From JAUIET01 sp045106985 (lineage in GTDB: Bacteria; Pseudomonadota; Gammaproteobacteria; Pseudomonadales; JAUIET01), in the NCBI GenBank assembly GCA_045106985.1, contig JBGCFQ010000002.1, positions 1-64,000 on the forward strand: a DNA stretch of 64,000 bases, in the 5' to 3' direction. Below, one piece after another: positions 7,662-17,085 of this stretch. The stretch's first letter is position 1, and every line of letters starts with the position of its first letter. The notes below the pieces were generated by a model that worked only from the letters and a program-made list of their open reading frames with translations, was not told the origin of the DNA and did no database searches. The translations under genes were made by a program, and so were the position numbers.

Positions 7662-10064
7662 TCAATTCCTTAATGACGCCCCAAATTTTTCTTTTAATTC
7701 CGCCACAATCAGGCCGAGGCAACTACTCACATCCTCGTCGTTCAGAGTGCGGGAATGGTCTTGCAAGGTCAAGCCCAGACCCAAACTTTTTTGGCCCTCT
7801 GGTACGCCTTTTCCTGCGTATACGTCGAAGACGATTAAATTGGTCAATATAGGACCTGCTGTTTCTCGTACCACCCGACTAATCTCAGCAACGCTTAGAT
7901 CTAGTTTAATAAGAATAGCCAAATCTCGGCGAACTTCCGGAAATTTCGATACTTTTTCGTAACTTGGAACACTTCCCTCAAGTAACTGATGAAGGTTTAG
8001 CTCAAAAACCAGAGTGTTTTTGGGCAGATCCAAAGAGCGCAGTAAGCGCGGATGCAAGGCCCCTAGATGGCCTATTGACTGTCCATTTTTTATCACTTCC
8101 GCACACTGACCAGGGTGCATTGCCTTATGTTCAGATTGCTGGAAATCGACACCTGCGTCATGCCCGCTAAGGGACAGTACAGCCTCGACATCGCCCTTTA
8201 CATCGAAAAAATCGGCCGCTGTTTTATCGTGTGACCAGCGTTCATCTAACCGCCCCCCGCAGATAGCGCCACCCAGCATCTGTTGTTGCGCCAACGTGGA
8301 GTTTTGCCCACCATTACTTATGAAACACTGCCCTACTTCAAAAAGTCGAACTCGTGTTTGCTGCCGCTTCACATTATGATCTAAGGCTTGCACAAGGCCG
8401 GGTAATAAACTGGTGCGCATGACCGACATCTCGCTGGATATCGGGTTACGTAAAGGCACAGCGTGCTCATCAGCATAAAACTCGGCATGAATGCTCGGGT
8501 CTATGAAGCTGTAGGTTATAGCTTCCTGATAATCGAGGCTGCACAGTTGGTTTTTCAATCTGCCGACCGAACCTTCGGCTTCGCCACTTTCGCTCAATTG
8601 GCCGGCATGCTTAAGCTGACTGGTTGGTAGTCGATTGTAACCGTAGATACGAGCTAGCTCTTCAAGCAAGTCGGCTTCAATAGCAATATCAAAACGGGCG
8701 CTGGGCACAGACACCTGCCATCCGTCTTGAGCAACGCTTAAACCAAGGTCCAAACGCCCCAAAATATCTTCAACTTCAGAGTCCTCCAGTTCAAAGCCCA
8801 ACAAACGCTTAATTTGCGGTCTGCGTAAGTGAATACTTGGCGCTTCAGGCAGTGCTGAAACTTCTACTGCCTCAGTGATAGGGCCAGCTTGGCCGCCCAC
8901 CATATCGAGTAACAGCTTAGTGGCTCTTTCCATAGCTTTGCGTGGGAGTTCCGGGTCTACCCCGCGCTCAAAGCGATGTGACGATTCTGTGTGTAGGCCA
9001 AAATGGCGTGCCCGCCCGGCAATTTTTTCCGGCGTGAAATGCGCAGCTTCCAGCATCAAGTGAGTGGTCTTGGTTTGAACACCACTTCCCTGACCGCCCA
9101 TAATCCCGGCCAACGCCAACGCTTTATTGGCGTCAGCAATTAACAGGCATTTTTCATTCAATTCTATCTCGGCATCATCCAACAAGGTCAACCGTTCACC
9201 TTTACCGGCGTAACGAACGCTGATGCCGCCTGCCAATGTATCCAAGTCAAAAGCATGCATTGGCTGCCCTAGTTCGAGCATTACGTAATTGGTAACGTCT
9301 ACGGCCGGATCAATACTGCGCATGCCACAACGTTGCAGGCGTTGCTGCATCCATAAAGGCGTACCACGTGACAAATCTACGTTCTCTATTACCCGGCCTA
9401 AATAACGTGGGCAATCAGCAGAGGCTGCCAGCGATACTGGAAAAGTGGTATCAACGGTAGACGCAACCGCCTCAATAGTAGGCTCACTAAGTGGTAGCCT
9501 ATTGATGACGCTAATTTCGCGCGCGACACCAGCCACCGAGAGGCAATCACTTCTGTTAGGCGTTAAATCAATTTCCAGAATATTGTCAGGCAGGCCAAGG
9601 TACTCAGTAAGGTTTTGACCCACTATGGCATCGGCAGCCAGCTCCCAAAGACCATCACTTTCTTCACCAAGACCTAGCTCTTCCATGGCGCAAAGCATGC
9701 CCATAGATTCTACACCGCGAAGCTTCGCCTTTTTGATTTTGAAGGGCTTCTCGCCTTCTTCCGCTGGCGGAAGTTTAGCGCCTATTTTGGCAAGAGGTGC
9801 TTTTAAACCAACGCGTGCATTTGGCGCGCCGCAAACAATTTGAACGGTCTCATCACCCGCGTTTACGGAGCAAACGCGTAGCTTTTCAGCATCAGGGTGT
9901 TGCTCTGCACCAATAATCTCGCCAACAACAACGCCCTCAAGCATAGCTCCAAGAGCTTCAATGCCGTCTATTTCCAGACCGGCCATGGTTAGCTGTTCGG
10001 CAAGTTCCGCCACGCTCACGTTTGGGTCTACCCACTCGCGTAACCAGGATTCACTAACTTTCAT
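7662..10064 (-). CDS. pheT: Phenylalanyl-tRNA synthetase beta subunit
   Basis: This 800-residue subunit forms the alpha2-beta2 enzyme that charges tRNA-Phe. In order it shows an N-terminal tRNA-binding (EMAP-like) domain near residues 39-150 (EGVVVGEIIGAEQHPDAEKL), the B3/4 editing domain, the B5 domain (about 400-470), a degenerate catalytic core, and a C-terminal ferredoxin-like anticodon domain from about 705 (VSKFPEVRRDLAILI). Length is normal for the family. I chose the ATG at 10064 because GAAGAG lies eight bases upstream; a GTG three codons earlier overlaps that site. It follows pheS by 38 bases and precedes ihfA by 2. Confidence 0.97.
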   Translation of the reverse strand: MKVSESWLREWVDPNVSVAELAEQLTMAGLEIDGIEALGAMLEGVVVGEIIGAEQHPDAEKLRVCSVNAGDETVQIVCGAPNARVGLKAPLAKIGAKLPPAEEGEKPFKIKKAKLRGVESMGMLCAMEELGLGEESDGLWELAADAIVGQNLTEYLGLPDNILEIDLTPNRSDCLSVAGVAREISVINRLPLSEPTIEAVASTVDTTFPVSLAASADCPRYLGRVIENVDLSRGTPLWMQQRLQRCGMRSIDPAVDVTNYVMLELGQPMHAFDLDTLAGGISVRYAGKGERLTLLDDAEIELNEKCLLIADANKALALAGIMGGQGSGVQTKTTHLMLEAAHFTPEKIAGRARHFGLHTESSHRFERGVDPELPRKAMERATKLLLDMVGGQAGPITEAVEVSALPEAPSIHLRRPQIKRLLGFELEDSEVEDILGRLDLGLSVAQDGWQVSVPSARFDIAIEADLLEELARIYGYNRLPTSQLKHAGQLSESGEAEGSVGRLKNQLCSLDYQEAITYSFIDPSIHAEFYADEHAVPLRNPISSEMSVMRTSLLPGLVQALDHNVKRQQTRVRLFEVGQCFISNGGQNSTLAQQQMLGGAICGGRLDERWSHDKTAADFFDVKGDVEAVLSLSGHDAGVDFQQSEHKAMHPGQCAEVIKNGQSIGHLGALHPRLLRSLDLPKNTLVFELNLHQLLEGSVPSYEKVSKFPEVRRDLAILIKLDLSVAEISRVVRETAGPILTNLIVFDVYAGKGVPEGQKSLGLGLTLQDHSRTLNDEDVSSCLGLIVAELKEKFGASLRN

Positions 10065-10102
10065 TAATGCCACTCTTCATCGGAATTGGTCACCGAAGCT
10101 GA

Positions 10103-11122
10103 TCACCGGAACTGCTCAAGAAACTTGAGATCATTTTCAAAAAATATGCGCAAGTCATCCACGCCATAACGCAACATGGCCAAGCGCTCAACGCCCATTC
10201 CAAATGCGAAGCCACTGTATTTTTCGGTATCTATATTAGAAAACTCAAATACATTTGGGTGCACCATTCCACAGCCCATCACTTCTAACCAGCCTGTTTT
10301 ACTGCAAACCCGACAGCCTTCCCCAGCACACATTACACACTGAATATCTACTTCAGCAGAAGGTTCAGTAAACGGGAAATACGAGGGCCTAAAACGCACG
10401 GCTAGATTGTCGTTTTCGAAATACACCTGCAGGAAGTTCTCGACCACTCCCTTGAGGTCAGCCATGCTGACGTTTTCATCCACCAACAGGCCTTCAACCT
10501 GATGGAACATAGGCGTATGAGTGATATCAAAGTCGGTTCTGTACACTCGACCAGGACAAATAATACGAATTGGCGGAGTTGAGCTCTCCATAACCCTTAC
10601 TTGAACTGGCGACGTATGAGTGCGGAGCACCGTGTCTTCGGTAACAAAAAAGGTATCGTGCATGGCACGGGCTGGATGATGTGGGGGGAAGTTTAGAGCT
10701 TCAAAGTTGTGATAGTCATCTTCTATCTCGGGCCCTTCAACCACCTCGTAACCAGCTTGTGCAAAAATACTCTGTATACGCTCAATGGTACGAGTTACAG
10801 GGTGCAAGCCGCCTACTGATTGGCCGCGGCCAGGCAAGGTCACATCAATACTCTCGCTCTGCAGTTGTGCTTCCAAAGCAGCATCAGACAAAGTTTGCTT
10901 ACGAGTCTGGATAAGCTCCGCTACCTCAGCTTTCGCTGAGTTGATGCGTGCGCCCGCTGCTGGCCGCTCTTCAGCGCTCAGCTTGCCCAGTGTTTTCAAC
11001 TGCGCAGTAAGCTGACCTTTCTTACCCAGATATTCAACGCGCAAAGATTCTAATGCGGCCAGCTCGCTGGCCGCATTAATAGCAGAACTGGCCTCAGAGA
11101 CCAGAGTGTCGAGATCGCTCAT
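10103..11122 (-). CDS. pheS: Phenylalanyl-tRNA synthetase alpha subunit
   Basis: This is the catalytic subunit of phenylalanyl-tRNA synthetase, 339 residues, of normal bacterial length. An N-terminal helical arm (about 1-95) precedes the class II catalytic domain, with HTSPVQVRVM near residue 170 and the motif 3 region GMGVERLAMLRYGVDDLR near 310-327. A cysteine-rich segment (CVMCAGEGCRVC) sits in the middle, as in Pseudomonas and E. coli homologues. It lies between rplT (57 bases upstream) and pheT, the conserved infC-rpmI-rplT-pheST order. Confidence 0.97.
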   Translation of the reverse strand: MSDLDTLVSEASSAINAASELAALESLRVEYLGKKGQLTAQLKTLGKLSAEERPAAGARINSAKAEVAELIQTRKQTLSDAALEAQLQSESIDVTLPGRGQSVGGLHPVTRTIERIQSIFAQAGYEVVEGPEIEDDYHNFEALNFPPHHPARAMHDTFFVTEDTVLRTHTSPVQVRVMESSTPPIRIICPGRVYRTDFDITHTPMFHQVEGLLVDENVSMADLKGVVENFLQVYFENDNLAVRFRPSYFPFTEPSAEVDIQCVMCAGEGCRVCSKTGWLEVMGCGMVHPNVFEFSNIDTEKYSGFAFGMGVERLAMLRYGVDDLRIFFENDLKFLEQFR

Positions 11123-11179
11123 TATGAAGTGCTAAACAGCGCATCCACTTGCAGTGCAAGCAGGCGCGCTTCAGCCGCT

Positions 11180-11557
11180 CTAGGCGGCTGTCGCTTCAGC
11201 AGCCGCTAAGGCTTCTTTGGCAGTGTTTGCAAGTACCGCAAAGGCGTCTTTGTCTTTGACGGCCATGTCAGCCAGAACCTTACGGTCTAGCTCGATACCG
11301 GCACGACTCAGACCATTGATCATACGGCTGTAGGTCAAACCATTTTCCCGAGCCTGTGCATTGATACGTGTAATCCACAATGCGCGGAACTGACGCTTAC
11401 GCTGACGACGGTCACGGTACTGATACTGGCCGGCTTTAATAACCGCCTGTTTCGCGACGCGATATATGCGACTACGAGCACCTTGGTAACCTTTTGCTTG
11501 CTTTAATACTTTCTTGTGACGGCGATTTGCTGTCACACCTCTTTTTACGCGTGGCAT
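11180..11557 (-). CDS. rplT: 50S ribosomal protein L20
   Basis: L20 binds 23S rRNA early in large-subunit assembly. The 125-residue protein begins MPRVKRGVTANRRHKK and holds the very basic N-terminal helix (residues 1-60) and the globular IELDRKVLADMAV region. It carries an Ala-rich tail a few residues longer than the usual 117-118. In enterobacteria L20 represses its own operon by binding the rpmI leader; whether that holds here cannot be judged by eye. The spacing to rpmI is 51 bases. Confidence 0.98.
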   Translation of the reverse strand: MPRVKRGVTANRRHKKVLKQAKGYQGARSRIYRVAKQAVIKAGQYQYRDRRQRKRQFRALWITRINAQARENGLTYSRMINGLSRAGIELDRKVLADMAVKDKDAFAVLANTAKEALAAAEATAA

Positions 11558-11608
11558 AAAAAACTCCTAATTCAAAAAATAAAACTAATAAACAGGGTCT
11601 GTTGCGTG

Positions 11609-11806
11609 CTATTTGGCGCGCAGCATCTTGTCAATTGATGGCTTATCAGCCTTATCAACAAGTTCCGTTCCACGCAGCTGACGCTTACGCTTAGTAGTCA
11701 TTTTGGTTAGGATGTGGCTCTTATTGGCATGCTTACGCTTATAGCCTGAACCGGTTTTCTTGAAGCGTTTAGCCGCCCCAGAATGTACTTTCTGCTTTGA
11801 AGACAT
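11609..11806 (-). CDS. rpmI: 50S ribosomal protein L35
   Basis: L35 is a small basic large-subunit protein. The 65-residue product MSSKQKVHSGAAKRFKKTG... ends in SIDKMLRAK and has the family's normal length. I chose the ATG at 11806; a longer open frame upstream (to 11869) adds 21 residues without similarity. It sits between infC and rplT, as is standard in bacteria. Confidence 0.97.
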   Translation of the reverse strand: MSSKQKVHSGAAKRFKKTGSGYKRKHANKSHILTKMTTKRKRQLRGTELVDKADKPSIDKMLRAK

Positions 11807-11909
11807 AATAAAACTCGCATTTGTGCTGGCTTTGAAGTGACACGCAAATCGTGGCACGCAGTGAACCAACAGGTTTAAGTAATAAGTAAAACCTACAGCC
11901 TGAGTAGAT

Positions 11910-12446
11910 CTACTTTCGCTTTAAGGGCGCTATAACCATATGCAACTGTCGACCTTCCATTTTTGGAAATTGCTCAACGTTGCCATACTCATCAAGGTCT
12001 GCCTCAATCCGTTTCAGCAGTTCTATACCAATTTCCTGGTGCGCCATTTCACGCCCACGAAATCGTACAGTTACCTTGGCTTTATCGCCCTGTTCAAGGA
12101 AACGCGTCAGGTTGCGTAGTTTGACCTGATAGTCCCCTTCTTCCGTCCCTGGTCTAAATTTAATTTCTTTTACATGCGTTATTTTCTGCTTTTTCTTAGC
12201 AGCGGCTTTTTGCTTTTTCAGCTCAAATACATGTTTGCCGTAATCCATGATTTTGCAAACTACCGGGTTTGAATCGGCACTCATCAACACCAGGTCCATC
12301 TTGGCTTCTTCGGCCTTTGCTATCGCATCTGCGAAGGCTACTATTCCAAGCTGCTCTCCTTCTTCGGAAATTAACCTGACCTGATCGGCCTCAATCTGAT
12401 CATTGATCAGCGCTTTTTTTGAGGCGCCTTTTGAATCTTGCTTAAT
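11910..12446 (-). CDS. infC: Translation initiation factor IF-3 (ATT start)
   Basis: IF-3 keeps ribosomal subunits apart and checks the start codon. Reading from the ATT at 12446 gives 178 residues beginning (M)KQDSKGASKKALINDQI, the usual length. The ATG at 12299 would remove the whole N-terminal domain. An in-frame TAG lies just upstream of the ATT and no ATG, GTG or TTG lies between, so the non-standard start is nearly forced. AGGGAG precedes it. Rare AUU starts let IF-3 repress its own synthesis in E. coli, and the same autoregulation is likely here. The C-terminal domain (KEIKFRPGTEEGDYQVKLRN) is intact. Confidence 0.95.
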   Translation of the reverse strand: MKQDSKGASKKALINDQIEADQVRLISEEGEQLGIVAFADAIAKAEEAKMDLVLMSADSNPVVCKIMDYGKHVFELKKQKAAAKKKQKITHVKEIKFRPGTEEGDYQVKLRNLTRFLEQGDKAKVTVRFRGREMAHQEIGIELLKRIEADLDEYGNVEQFPKMEGRQLHMVIAPLKRK

Positions 12447-12493
12447 ACTCTTTGCTCCCTAGCTATTAAAAGAGTTACTGCGCCGCCCTAAAC

Positions 12494-14419
12494 TCAGGAC
12501 TCCAACGCAATACGACCGCGACGCGCCACATCATTATTCAGACGGTCGATGAAGGCCTCAATAGGCATTGCTCCATCGTCCTCGCCCTGACGGGTTCGTA
12601 CGGCCACTGTGTTTGTTTCGGCTTCCCGATCACCTACTACTAGCAGGTATGGAATCCTCTGCATTGTGTGCTCGCGGATTTTAAAGCCGATCTTCTCGTT
12701 TCTCAAGTCGGATTCTACCCTAAATCCTTTATTTTTCAGGGTTTCTTCCACTTTTCGCACATAATCGGCATGCTTATCCGTAATATTCAGAACAACGGCC
12801 TGTACCGGAGCCAACCAGGGTGGAAATGAGCCCTCGTAATTCTCGATCAAAATACCGATAAATCGTTCGAATGAACCCAGTATAGCCCTATGCAGCATAA
12901 CCGGTACCTGGCGGCTGCCATCTTCCGCAACATACTGTGCGTCCAGCCTACCAGCTGTTGAAAAATCTACCTGCACGGTACCGCATTGCCACACTCGCCC
13001 AATGCTGTCTTTCAAAGAAAACTCAATCTTAGGCCCATAAAATGCGCCTTCGCCTGGTAGCAACTCCCACGGCAGGCCTTTGCTGTCTAGCGCCTCTGCC
13101 AATGCTTTTTCAGAGCGGTCCCACTCTTCATCTGTGCCCACTCGCTTTTCAGGGCGGGTAGACAGGCGGTAGATGACGTCGCTGAAACCGAAATCAGTAT
13201 AAACCGCGTGTAGAAAATCGATAAAACTGGCCACCTCTTCCTGTATGGCAGCCTCTGTACAAAATATGTGCGCGTCATCCTGCACAAAGCCGCGCACTCT
13301 CATTAGGCCGTGCAATGAACCGGAAGGCTCGTTGCGATGGCAAGAACCAAATTCAGCCAGCCGAAGCGGCAAATCACGGTAGCTGCGCAAGCCCTGGTTG
13401 AATACCTGAACATGGCAGGGGCAATTCATTGGCTTAATTGCGTAACGGCGATCGTCTGACTCTAATGAGAACATATCATCTGAGAACTTAGATGCGTGCC
13501 CGGAGCGCTCCCACAATGAGTAGTCGACTAACTGGGGTGTTTTGATTTCCTGATAACCATGTGCAATTTGCTGCTCGCGCATGTATTGCTCCAGGGCTTG
13601 ATAAATAGCCCAGCCACGCGGGTGCCAAAACACCATGCCTGGCGCCTCTTCCTGCGTGTGAAACAAATCAAGCTTCTTGGATATTTTGCGATGGTCCCGC
13701 TTCTCGGCCTCTGCCTGACCATGCAAATACTTCTTTAGCTGTTTTTTGTCGGCCCAGGCTGTGCCATACACCCTTTGCAGCATTTCATTCTGCGAGTCAC
13801 CACGCCAGTATGCGCCGGCCAGCTTCGTCAGCTTGAAGTTCTTCAGAAATTTAGTGTTTGGTACGTGTGGGCCAATACACATGTCCACATATTCTTGATG
13901 ATGATACAAACCCATTTCGGTTTCATCTGGCATGTCGGCCACTAAGCGCAACTTGTACTCTTCACCGCGCTGGGTAAAAGTTTCAATCACCTCAGCACGT
14001 GGCGTTACTTTCTTTTCAACGTTGTAGTCTTGCGCGATTAGCTCGTGCATACGAGCTTCAATCTTGTCTAGGTCGTCTGGCGTGAAAGGCTGGTCCGTAG
14101 CGATGTCGTAATAAAAGCCATCATCAATCACCGGGCCGATGACCATCTTGGCGTTTGGATAAAGCTGCTTTACCGCATGACCAACAAGGTGGGCGCAAGA
14201 ATGACGAATAATTTCGACGCCTTCTTGGTCCTTAGCGGTGAGAATGCGAAGCTCGGAGTCTTGCTCAATCAAGTCACAGGCATCTCTCTGCTCGCCATTA
14301 ACCACACCAGCCACCGTAGCTTTCGCCAAGCCAGGACCGATGTCTTCAGCAACTTGCATGATGGTGACAGGGTTGTCGAATAAACGCTTACTGCCGTCAG
14401 GCAGAGTAATAGTAGGCAT
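12494..14419 (-). CDS. thrS: Threonyl-tRNA synthetase
   Basis: This 641-residue class II synthetase charges tRNA-Thr. It has an N-terminal TGS domain (MPTITLPDGSKRLF), the editing domain with HSCAHLVGHAV near residue 73, the catalytic core with the zinc cysteine in PMNCPCHVQ near 334, motif 3 (HRAILGSFERFIGIL) and a C-terminal anticodon-binding domain. Length equals the E. coli enzyme. It heads the translation cluster, 47 bases before infC. tRNA-Val lies about 90 bases upstream on the same strand, so the two could share a transcript. Confidence 0.98.
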   Translation of the reverse strand: MPTITLPDGSKRLFDNPVTIMQVAEDIGPGLAKATVAGVVNGEQRDACDLIEQDSELRILTAKDQEGVEIIRHSCAHLVGHAVKQLYPNAKMVIGPVIDDGFYYDIATDQPFTPDDLDKIEARMHELIAQDYNVEKKVTPRAEVIETFTQRGEEYKLRLVADMPDETEMGLYHHQEYVDMCIGPHVPNTKFLKNFKLTKLAGAYWRGDSQNEMLQRVYGTAWADKKQLKKYLHGQAEAEKRDHRKISKKLDLFHTQEEAPGMVFWHPRGWAIYQALEQYMREQQIAHGYQEIKTPQLVDYSLWERSGHASKFSDDMFSLESDDRRYAIKPMNCPCHVQVFNQGLRSYRDLPLRLAEFGSCHRNEPSGSLHGLMRVRGFVQDDAHIFCTEAAIQEEVASFIDFLHAVYTDFGFSDVIYRLSTRPEKRVGTDEEWDRSEKALAEALDSKGLPWELLPGEGAFYGPKIEFSLKDSIGRVWQCGTVQVDFSTAGRLDAQYVAEDGSRQVPVMLHRAILGSFERFIGILIENYEGSFPPWLAPVQAVVLNITDKHADYVRKVEETLKNKGFRVESDLRNEKIGFKIREHTMQRIPYLLVVGDREAETNTVAVRTRQGEDDGAMPIEAFIDRLNNDVARRGRIALES

Positions 14420-14511
14420 CTTCTTTCTCTCAGTGGTGACCTATACGAGGGGCCACGTGTTGTTTCGCCCTGTTTATCTTAGGCGAGTGGATGAATTAAT
14501 AAGAACCAGGA

Positions 14512-14588
14512 TGGTACGACCGAGTGGATTCGAACCACCGACCCCTACCATGTCAAGGTAGTGCTCTAACCAACTGAGCTACGGTCGT
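14512..14588 (-). tRNA. tRNA-Val (GAC)
   Basis: A full 77-nt cloverleaf reads on the minus strand. The acceptor acgaccg pairs perfectly with cggtcgt, the D arm is gctcagttggttagagc, the anticodon stem ctacc/ggtag has loop ttgacat (anticodon GAC), and the T arm is ggtgg-ttcgaat-ccact. Discriminator A and CCA are encoded. It stands just upstream of thrS. Confidence 0.97.
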
Positions 14589-14640
14589 ACTGTTTATGTT
14601 CGCTAAAAGTCGTCCTGACTTTTTGGCTCACAACGCTGTA

Positions 14641-14690
14641 GGAAAAATGTCATTTTTCCTTTGCTCCCATCACCCTCGCTCTTGCGAGGG
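14641..14690. terminator. Two adjacent inverted repeats, possible uvrB terminator
   Basis: A perfect 9-bp inverted repeat with one central base (ggaaaaatg-t-catttttcc, 14641-14659) lies next to a 7-bp GC-rich hairpin ccctcgc-tctt-gcgaggg (14673-14690). On the minus strand they come about 105 bases after the uvrB stop, and the A/T-rich repeat ends in a short U tract. Termination of uvrB is likely but not certain. Confidence 0.45.
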
Positions 14691-14795
14691 CGTTGCCGAT
14701 ACCTCCTGTACCGGCACTTACCCCAGGCCCCGCGTAATGTCTCGAGGTCAGGGCCGCGTATCATATAAGCTAAGCGGTTGCCATTCCAGCCCAAA

Positions 14796-16817
14796 TCATT
14801 GTTTAAACTGCTGGTTTTTCAATACTTCAACTTGATCTCGCACAGCAGCGGCTTCTTCAAACTCCAAATCTTTCGCATGTTGAAACATTTTGGCCTCAAG
14901 CTGCTTTAGCATAACGGCCATTTTCTTTGGATTGTCCAGATCAATGCCGTCCATAAACACGTCATTAATCTTGCCCTTAGCTTTAGCATCACGCTCGCTT
15001 TTGCGCTTACCCGGCGTGTAAGTGCCCTCCATAATGTCTTGCACGCTTTTAGTAACGCCAATCGGAGTGATGTTGTACTTCAGATTATGCGCTTCTTGTT
15101 TCGTCCTGCGTCGATCGGTTTCGCGAATCGCCCGCTCCATTGAACCCGTAATCTTGTCTGCGTATAAAATAGCTCGGCCTTCCAGGTTTCTAGCTGCTCG
15201 GCCTATCGTTTGTATCAACGAGGCTTCAGAGCGCAAGAAGCCCTCTTTGTCGGCATCTAATATTGCTATCAATGACACTTCAGGCATATCCAGCCCTTCG
15301 CGCAATAGGTTAATACCTACCAACACATCGAACTCGCCTAAGCGCAGGTCACGAATAATCTCCACTCGTTCCACCGTGTCTATGTCGGAGTGAAGATATT
15401 TAACTCGTATACCGTGCTCATTAAGATACTCTGCCAAATCTTCAGCCATCCGCTTGGTAAGGACTGTGACTAACACTCGCGACTCTTTTGCGACGGTAAG
15501 GCGTATCTCCGACAGCAAATCATCGACTTGCGTGCTGGCAGGCCGTATTTCTACCTCAGGGTCTGTCAATCCGGTTGGCCGCACAACCTGCTCTACGACT
15601 TGGCCAGACTTCTCCATTTCATATTCGCGGGGTGTTGCGGACACAAAAATAACCTGCGGTATTGCCCTCTCCCACTCATCAAAACGCATTGGGCGATTGT
15701 CCAGCGCCGATGGCAAGCGGAAGCCATATTCCACCAAGGTTTCCTTGCGCGATCGATCCCCCTTATACATGCCTCCGATCTGCGGAACACCCACGTGCGA
15801 TTCGTCCATTACAACCAGCGCATTTTTAGGCAGGTAGTCAAATAGCGTCGGTGGCGGCTCACCCGGCTCGCGACCCGACAAATAGCGCGAATAATTCTCA
15901 ATACCCTGGCAATAACCCAGTTCTCGAATCATTTCTAGATCGTACCGAGTGCGCTGTTCTAACCGTTGTGCTTCAACGAGCTTGTCGTTATTGCGCAACT
16001 GCTCCAAACGCTCTTTCAATTCGTCTTCAATGTCACCAATAGCGCCCAGCAACTTGTCGCGCGGCGTTACGTAATGACTCTTAGGGAAAATCGTTATACG
16101 AGGAACTTTTTCGATAACCTGACCCGTGAGCGGGTCGAACCAGGCCAATGACTCTATCTCGTCATCGAACAACTGAACACGTACCGCTTGCTGCTCAGAT
16201 TCCGCAGGGAAGATATCGATCACATCACCACGCACGCGATAATTAGAACGATAGAAATCGACATCATTTCGGGTGTATTGCAGCTCGGCCAGCCTGCGCA
16301 AAAGAGTTCGCTGGTCCACCATATCGCCACGATCGAGGTGCAGTACCATTTTTAGATAGGCGTCTGGGTCACCAAGACCATAAATGGCCGATACAGTAGC
16401 AACAACTATTGCATCAGGCCGTTCGATCAAGGCCTTAGTGGCCGAAAGGCGCATTTGTTCAATGTGCTCATTCACCGAGGCGTCTTTGTCTATAAAGGTA
16501 TCTGATGAGGGAACATAGGCTTCTGGTTGATAGTAGTCGTAATACGAAACGAAGTACTCAACCGCATTGTCAGGAAAGAACTCCTTAAACTCGCCGTACA
16601 ATTGCGCAGCAAGTGTCTTATTCGGCGCCATAATCACCGTCGGCCGCTGTATCGCCTGAATAACCTGGGCAATGGTAAAGGTTTTGCCCGAACCGGTAAC
16701 ACCTAGCAACACCTGGCCTAACAAACCAGATTCAATGCCCTCAACAAGCTGCTTAATCGCCTGTGGCTGGTCGCCTGCGGGCTCAAACTTGGCGTGTACT
16801 TTGAAAGGTTTGGACAT
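14796..16817 (-). CDS. uvrB: Excinuclease ABC subunit B
   Basis: UvrB is the damage-verifying helicase of nucleotide excision repair. The 673-residue protein has Walker A GVTGSGKT at residues 39-46, the beta-hairpin tyrosines in SYYDYYQPEAYVP, the helicase DESHVG box, motif VI QTIGRAARN, and a C-terminal UVR domain (about 633-668) that contacts UvrC. I chose the ATG at 16817 (MSKPFKVHAKFEPAGDQP); the frame extends 36 codons further but without family similarity. I see no clear LexA box in the 190 bases upstream, unlike E. coli. Confidence 0.97.
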   Translation of the reverse strand: MSKPFKVHAKFEPAGDQPQAIKQLVEGIESGLLGQVLLGVTGSGKTFTIAQVIQAIQRPTVIMAPNKTLAAQLYGEFKEFFPDNAVEYFVSYYDYYQPEAYVPSSDTFIDKDASVNEHIEQMRLSATKALIERPDAIVVATVSAIYGLGDPDAYLKMVLHLDRGDMVDQRTLLRRLAELQYTRNDVDFYRSNYRVRGDVIDIFPAESEQQAVRVQLFDDEIESLAWFDPLTGQVIEKVPRITIFPKSHYVTPRDKLLGAIGDIEDELKERLEQLRNNDKLVEAQRLEQRTRYDLEMIRELGYCQGIENYSRYLSGREPGEPPPTLFDYLPKNALVVMDESHVGVPQIGGMYKGDRSRKETLVEYGFRLPSALDNRPMRFDEWERAIPQVIFVSATPREYEMEKSGQVVEQVVRPTGLTDPEVEIRPASTQVDDLLSEIRLTVAKESRVLVTVLTKRMAEDLAEYLNEHGIRVKYLHSDIDTVERVEIIRDLRLGEFDVLVGINLLREGLDMPEVSLIAILDADKEGFLRSEASLIQTIGRAARNLEGRAILYADKITGSMERAIRETDRRRTKQEAHNLKYNITPIGVTKSVQDIMEGTYTPGKRKSERDAKAKGKINDVFMDGIDLDNPKKMAVMLKQLEAKMFQHAKDLEFEEAAAVRDQVEVLKNQQFKQ

Positions 16818-16880
16818 CGATAAAGCGCCCTGCAGACCGCTGATTTGAAGAAGTGAGAAAATTAACCATAATAATAGGTA

Positions 16881-16909
16881 TTGACCTTGGTAAGAAGCAT
16901 TATTAAGAT
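16881..16909 (+). promoter_or_regulatory. Putative sigma70 promoter for tRNA-Asn
   Basis: TTGACC (16881-16886), a 17-base spacer and TAAGAT (16904-16909) form a good vegetative promoter on the plus strand. A GC-rich cgcgccc stretch follows, like the discriminator of stringently controlled stable-RNA promoters. The tRNA begins about 97 bases downstream, so a leader would have to be removed. Confidence 0.4.
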
Positions 16910-17006
16910 ACGCGCCCTCGAACATCGTTGCTTAATGTTCGAAGCCCGAGATTCTCATATAGTTTCTCCAGCCGATTACCAAAACGGCTGCCGGGTACAT
17001 TTCAAT

Positions 17007-17082
17007 TCCGCTTTAGCTCAGTTGGTAGAGCAAATGACTGTTAATCATTGGGTCGGTGGTTCGAGCCCACCAAGCGGAGCCA
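17007..17082 (+). tRNA. tRNA-Asn (GTT)
   Basis: A 76-nt cloverleaf reads directly on the plus strand. The acceptor tccgctt pairs with aagcgga, the D arm is gctcagttggtagagc, the anticodon stem aatga/tcatt has loop ctgttaa (anticodon GTT), and the T arm is ggtgg-ttcgagc-ccacc. Discriminator G and CCA are encoded. A strong terminator follows at once. Confidence 0.98.
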
Positions 17083-17085
17083 TAC

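Noticed and set aside
7358..7852. 164-codon plus-strand frame over ihfA and pheT
   Set aside because: It is antisense to two well-supported essential genes and has no family resemblance.
11910..12299. IF-3 starting at the ATG at 12299
   Set aside because: It would remove the N-terminal domain that is clearly encoded upstream; the ATT start restores the normal 178-residue protein.
16818..17006. LexA box upstream of uvrB
   Set aside because: I looked for a CTGT-N8-ACAG pattern and found none, so SOS control cannot be claimed.
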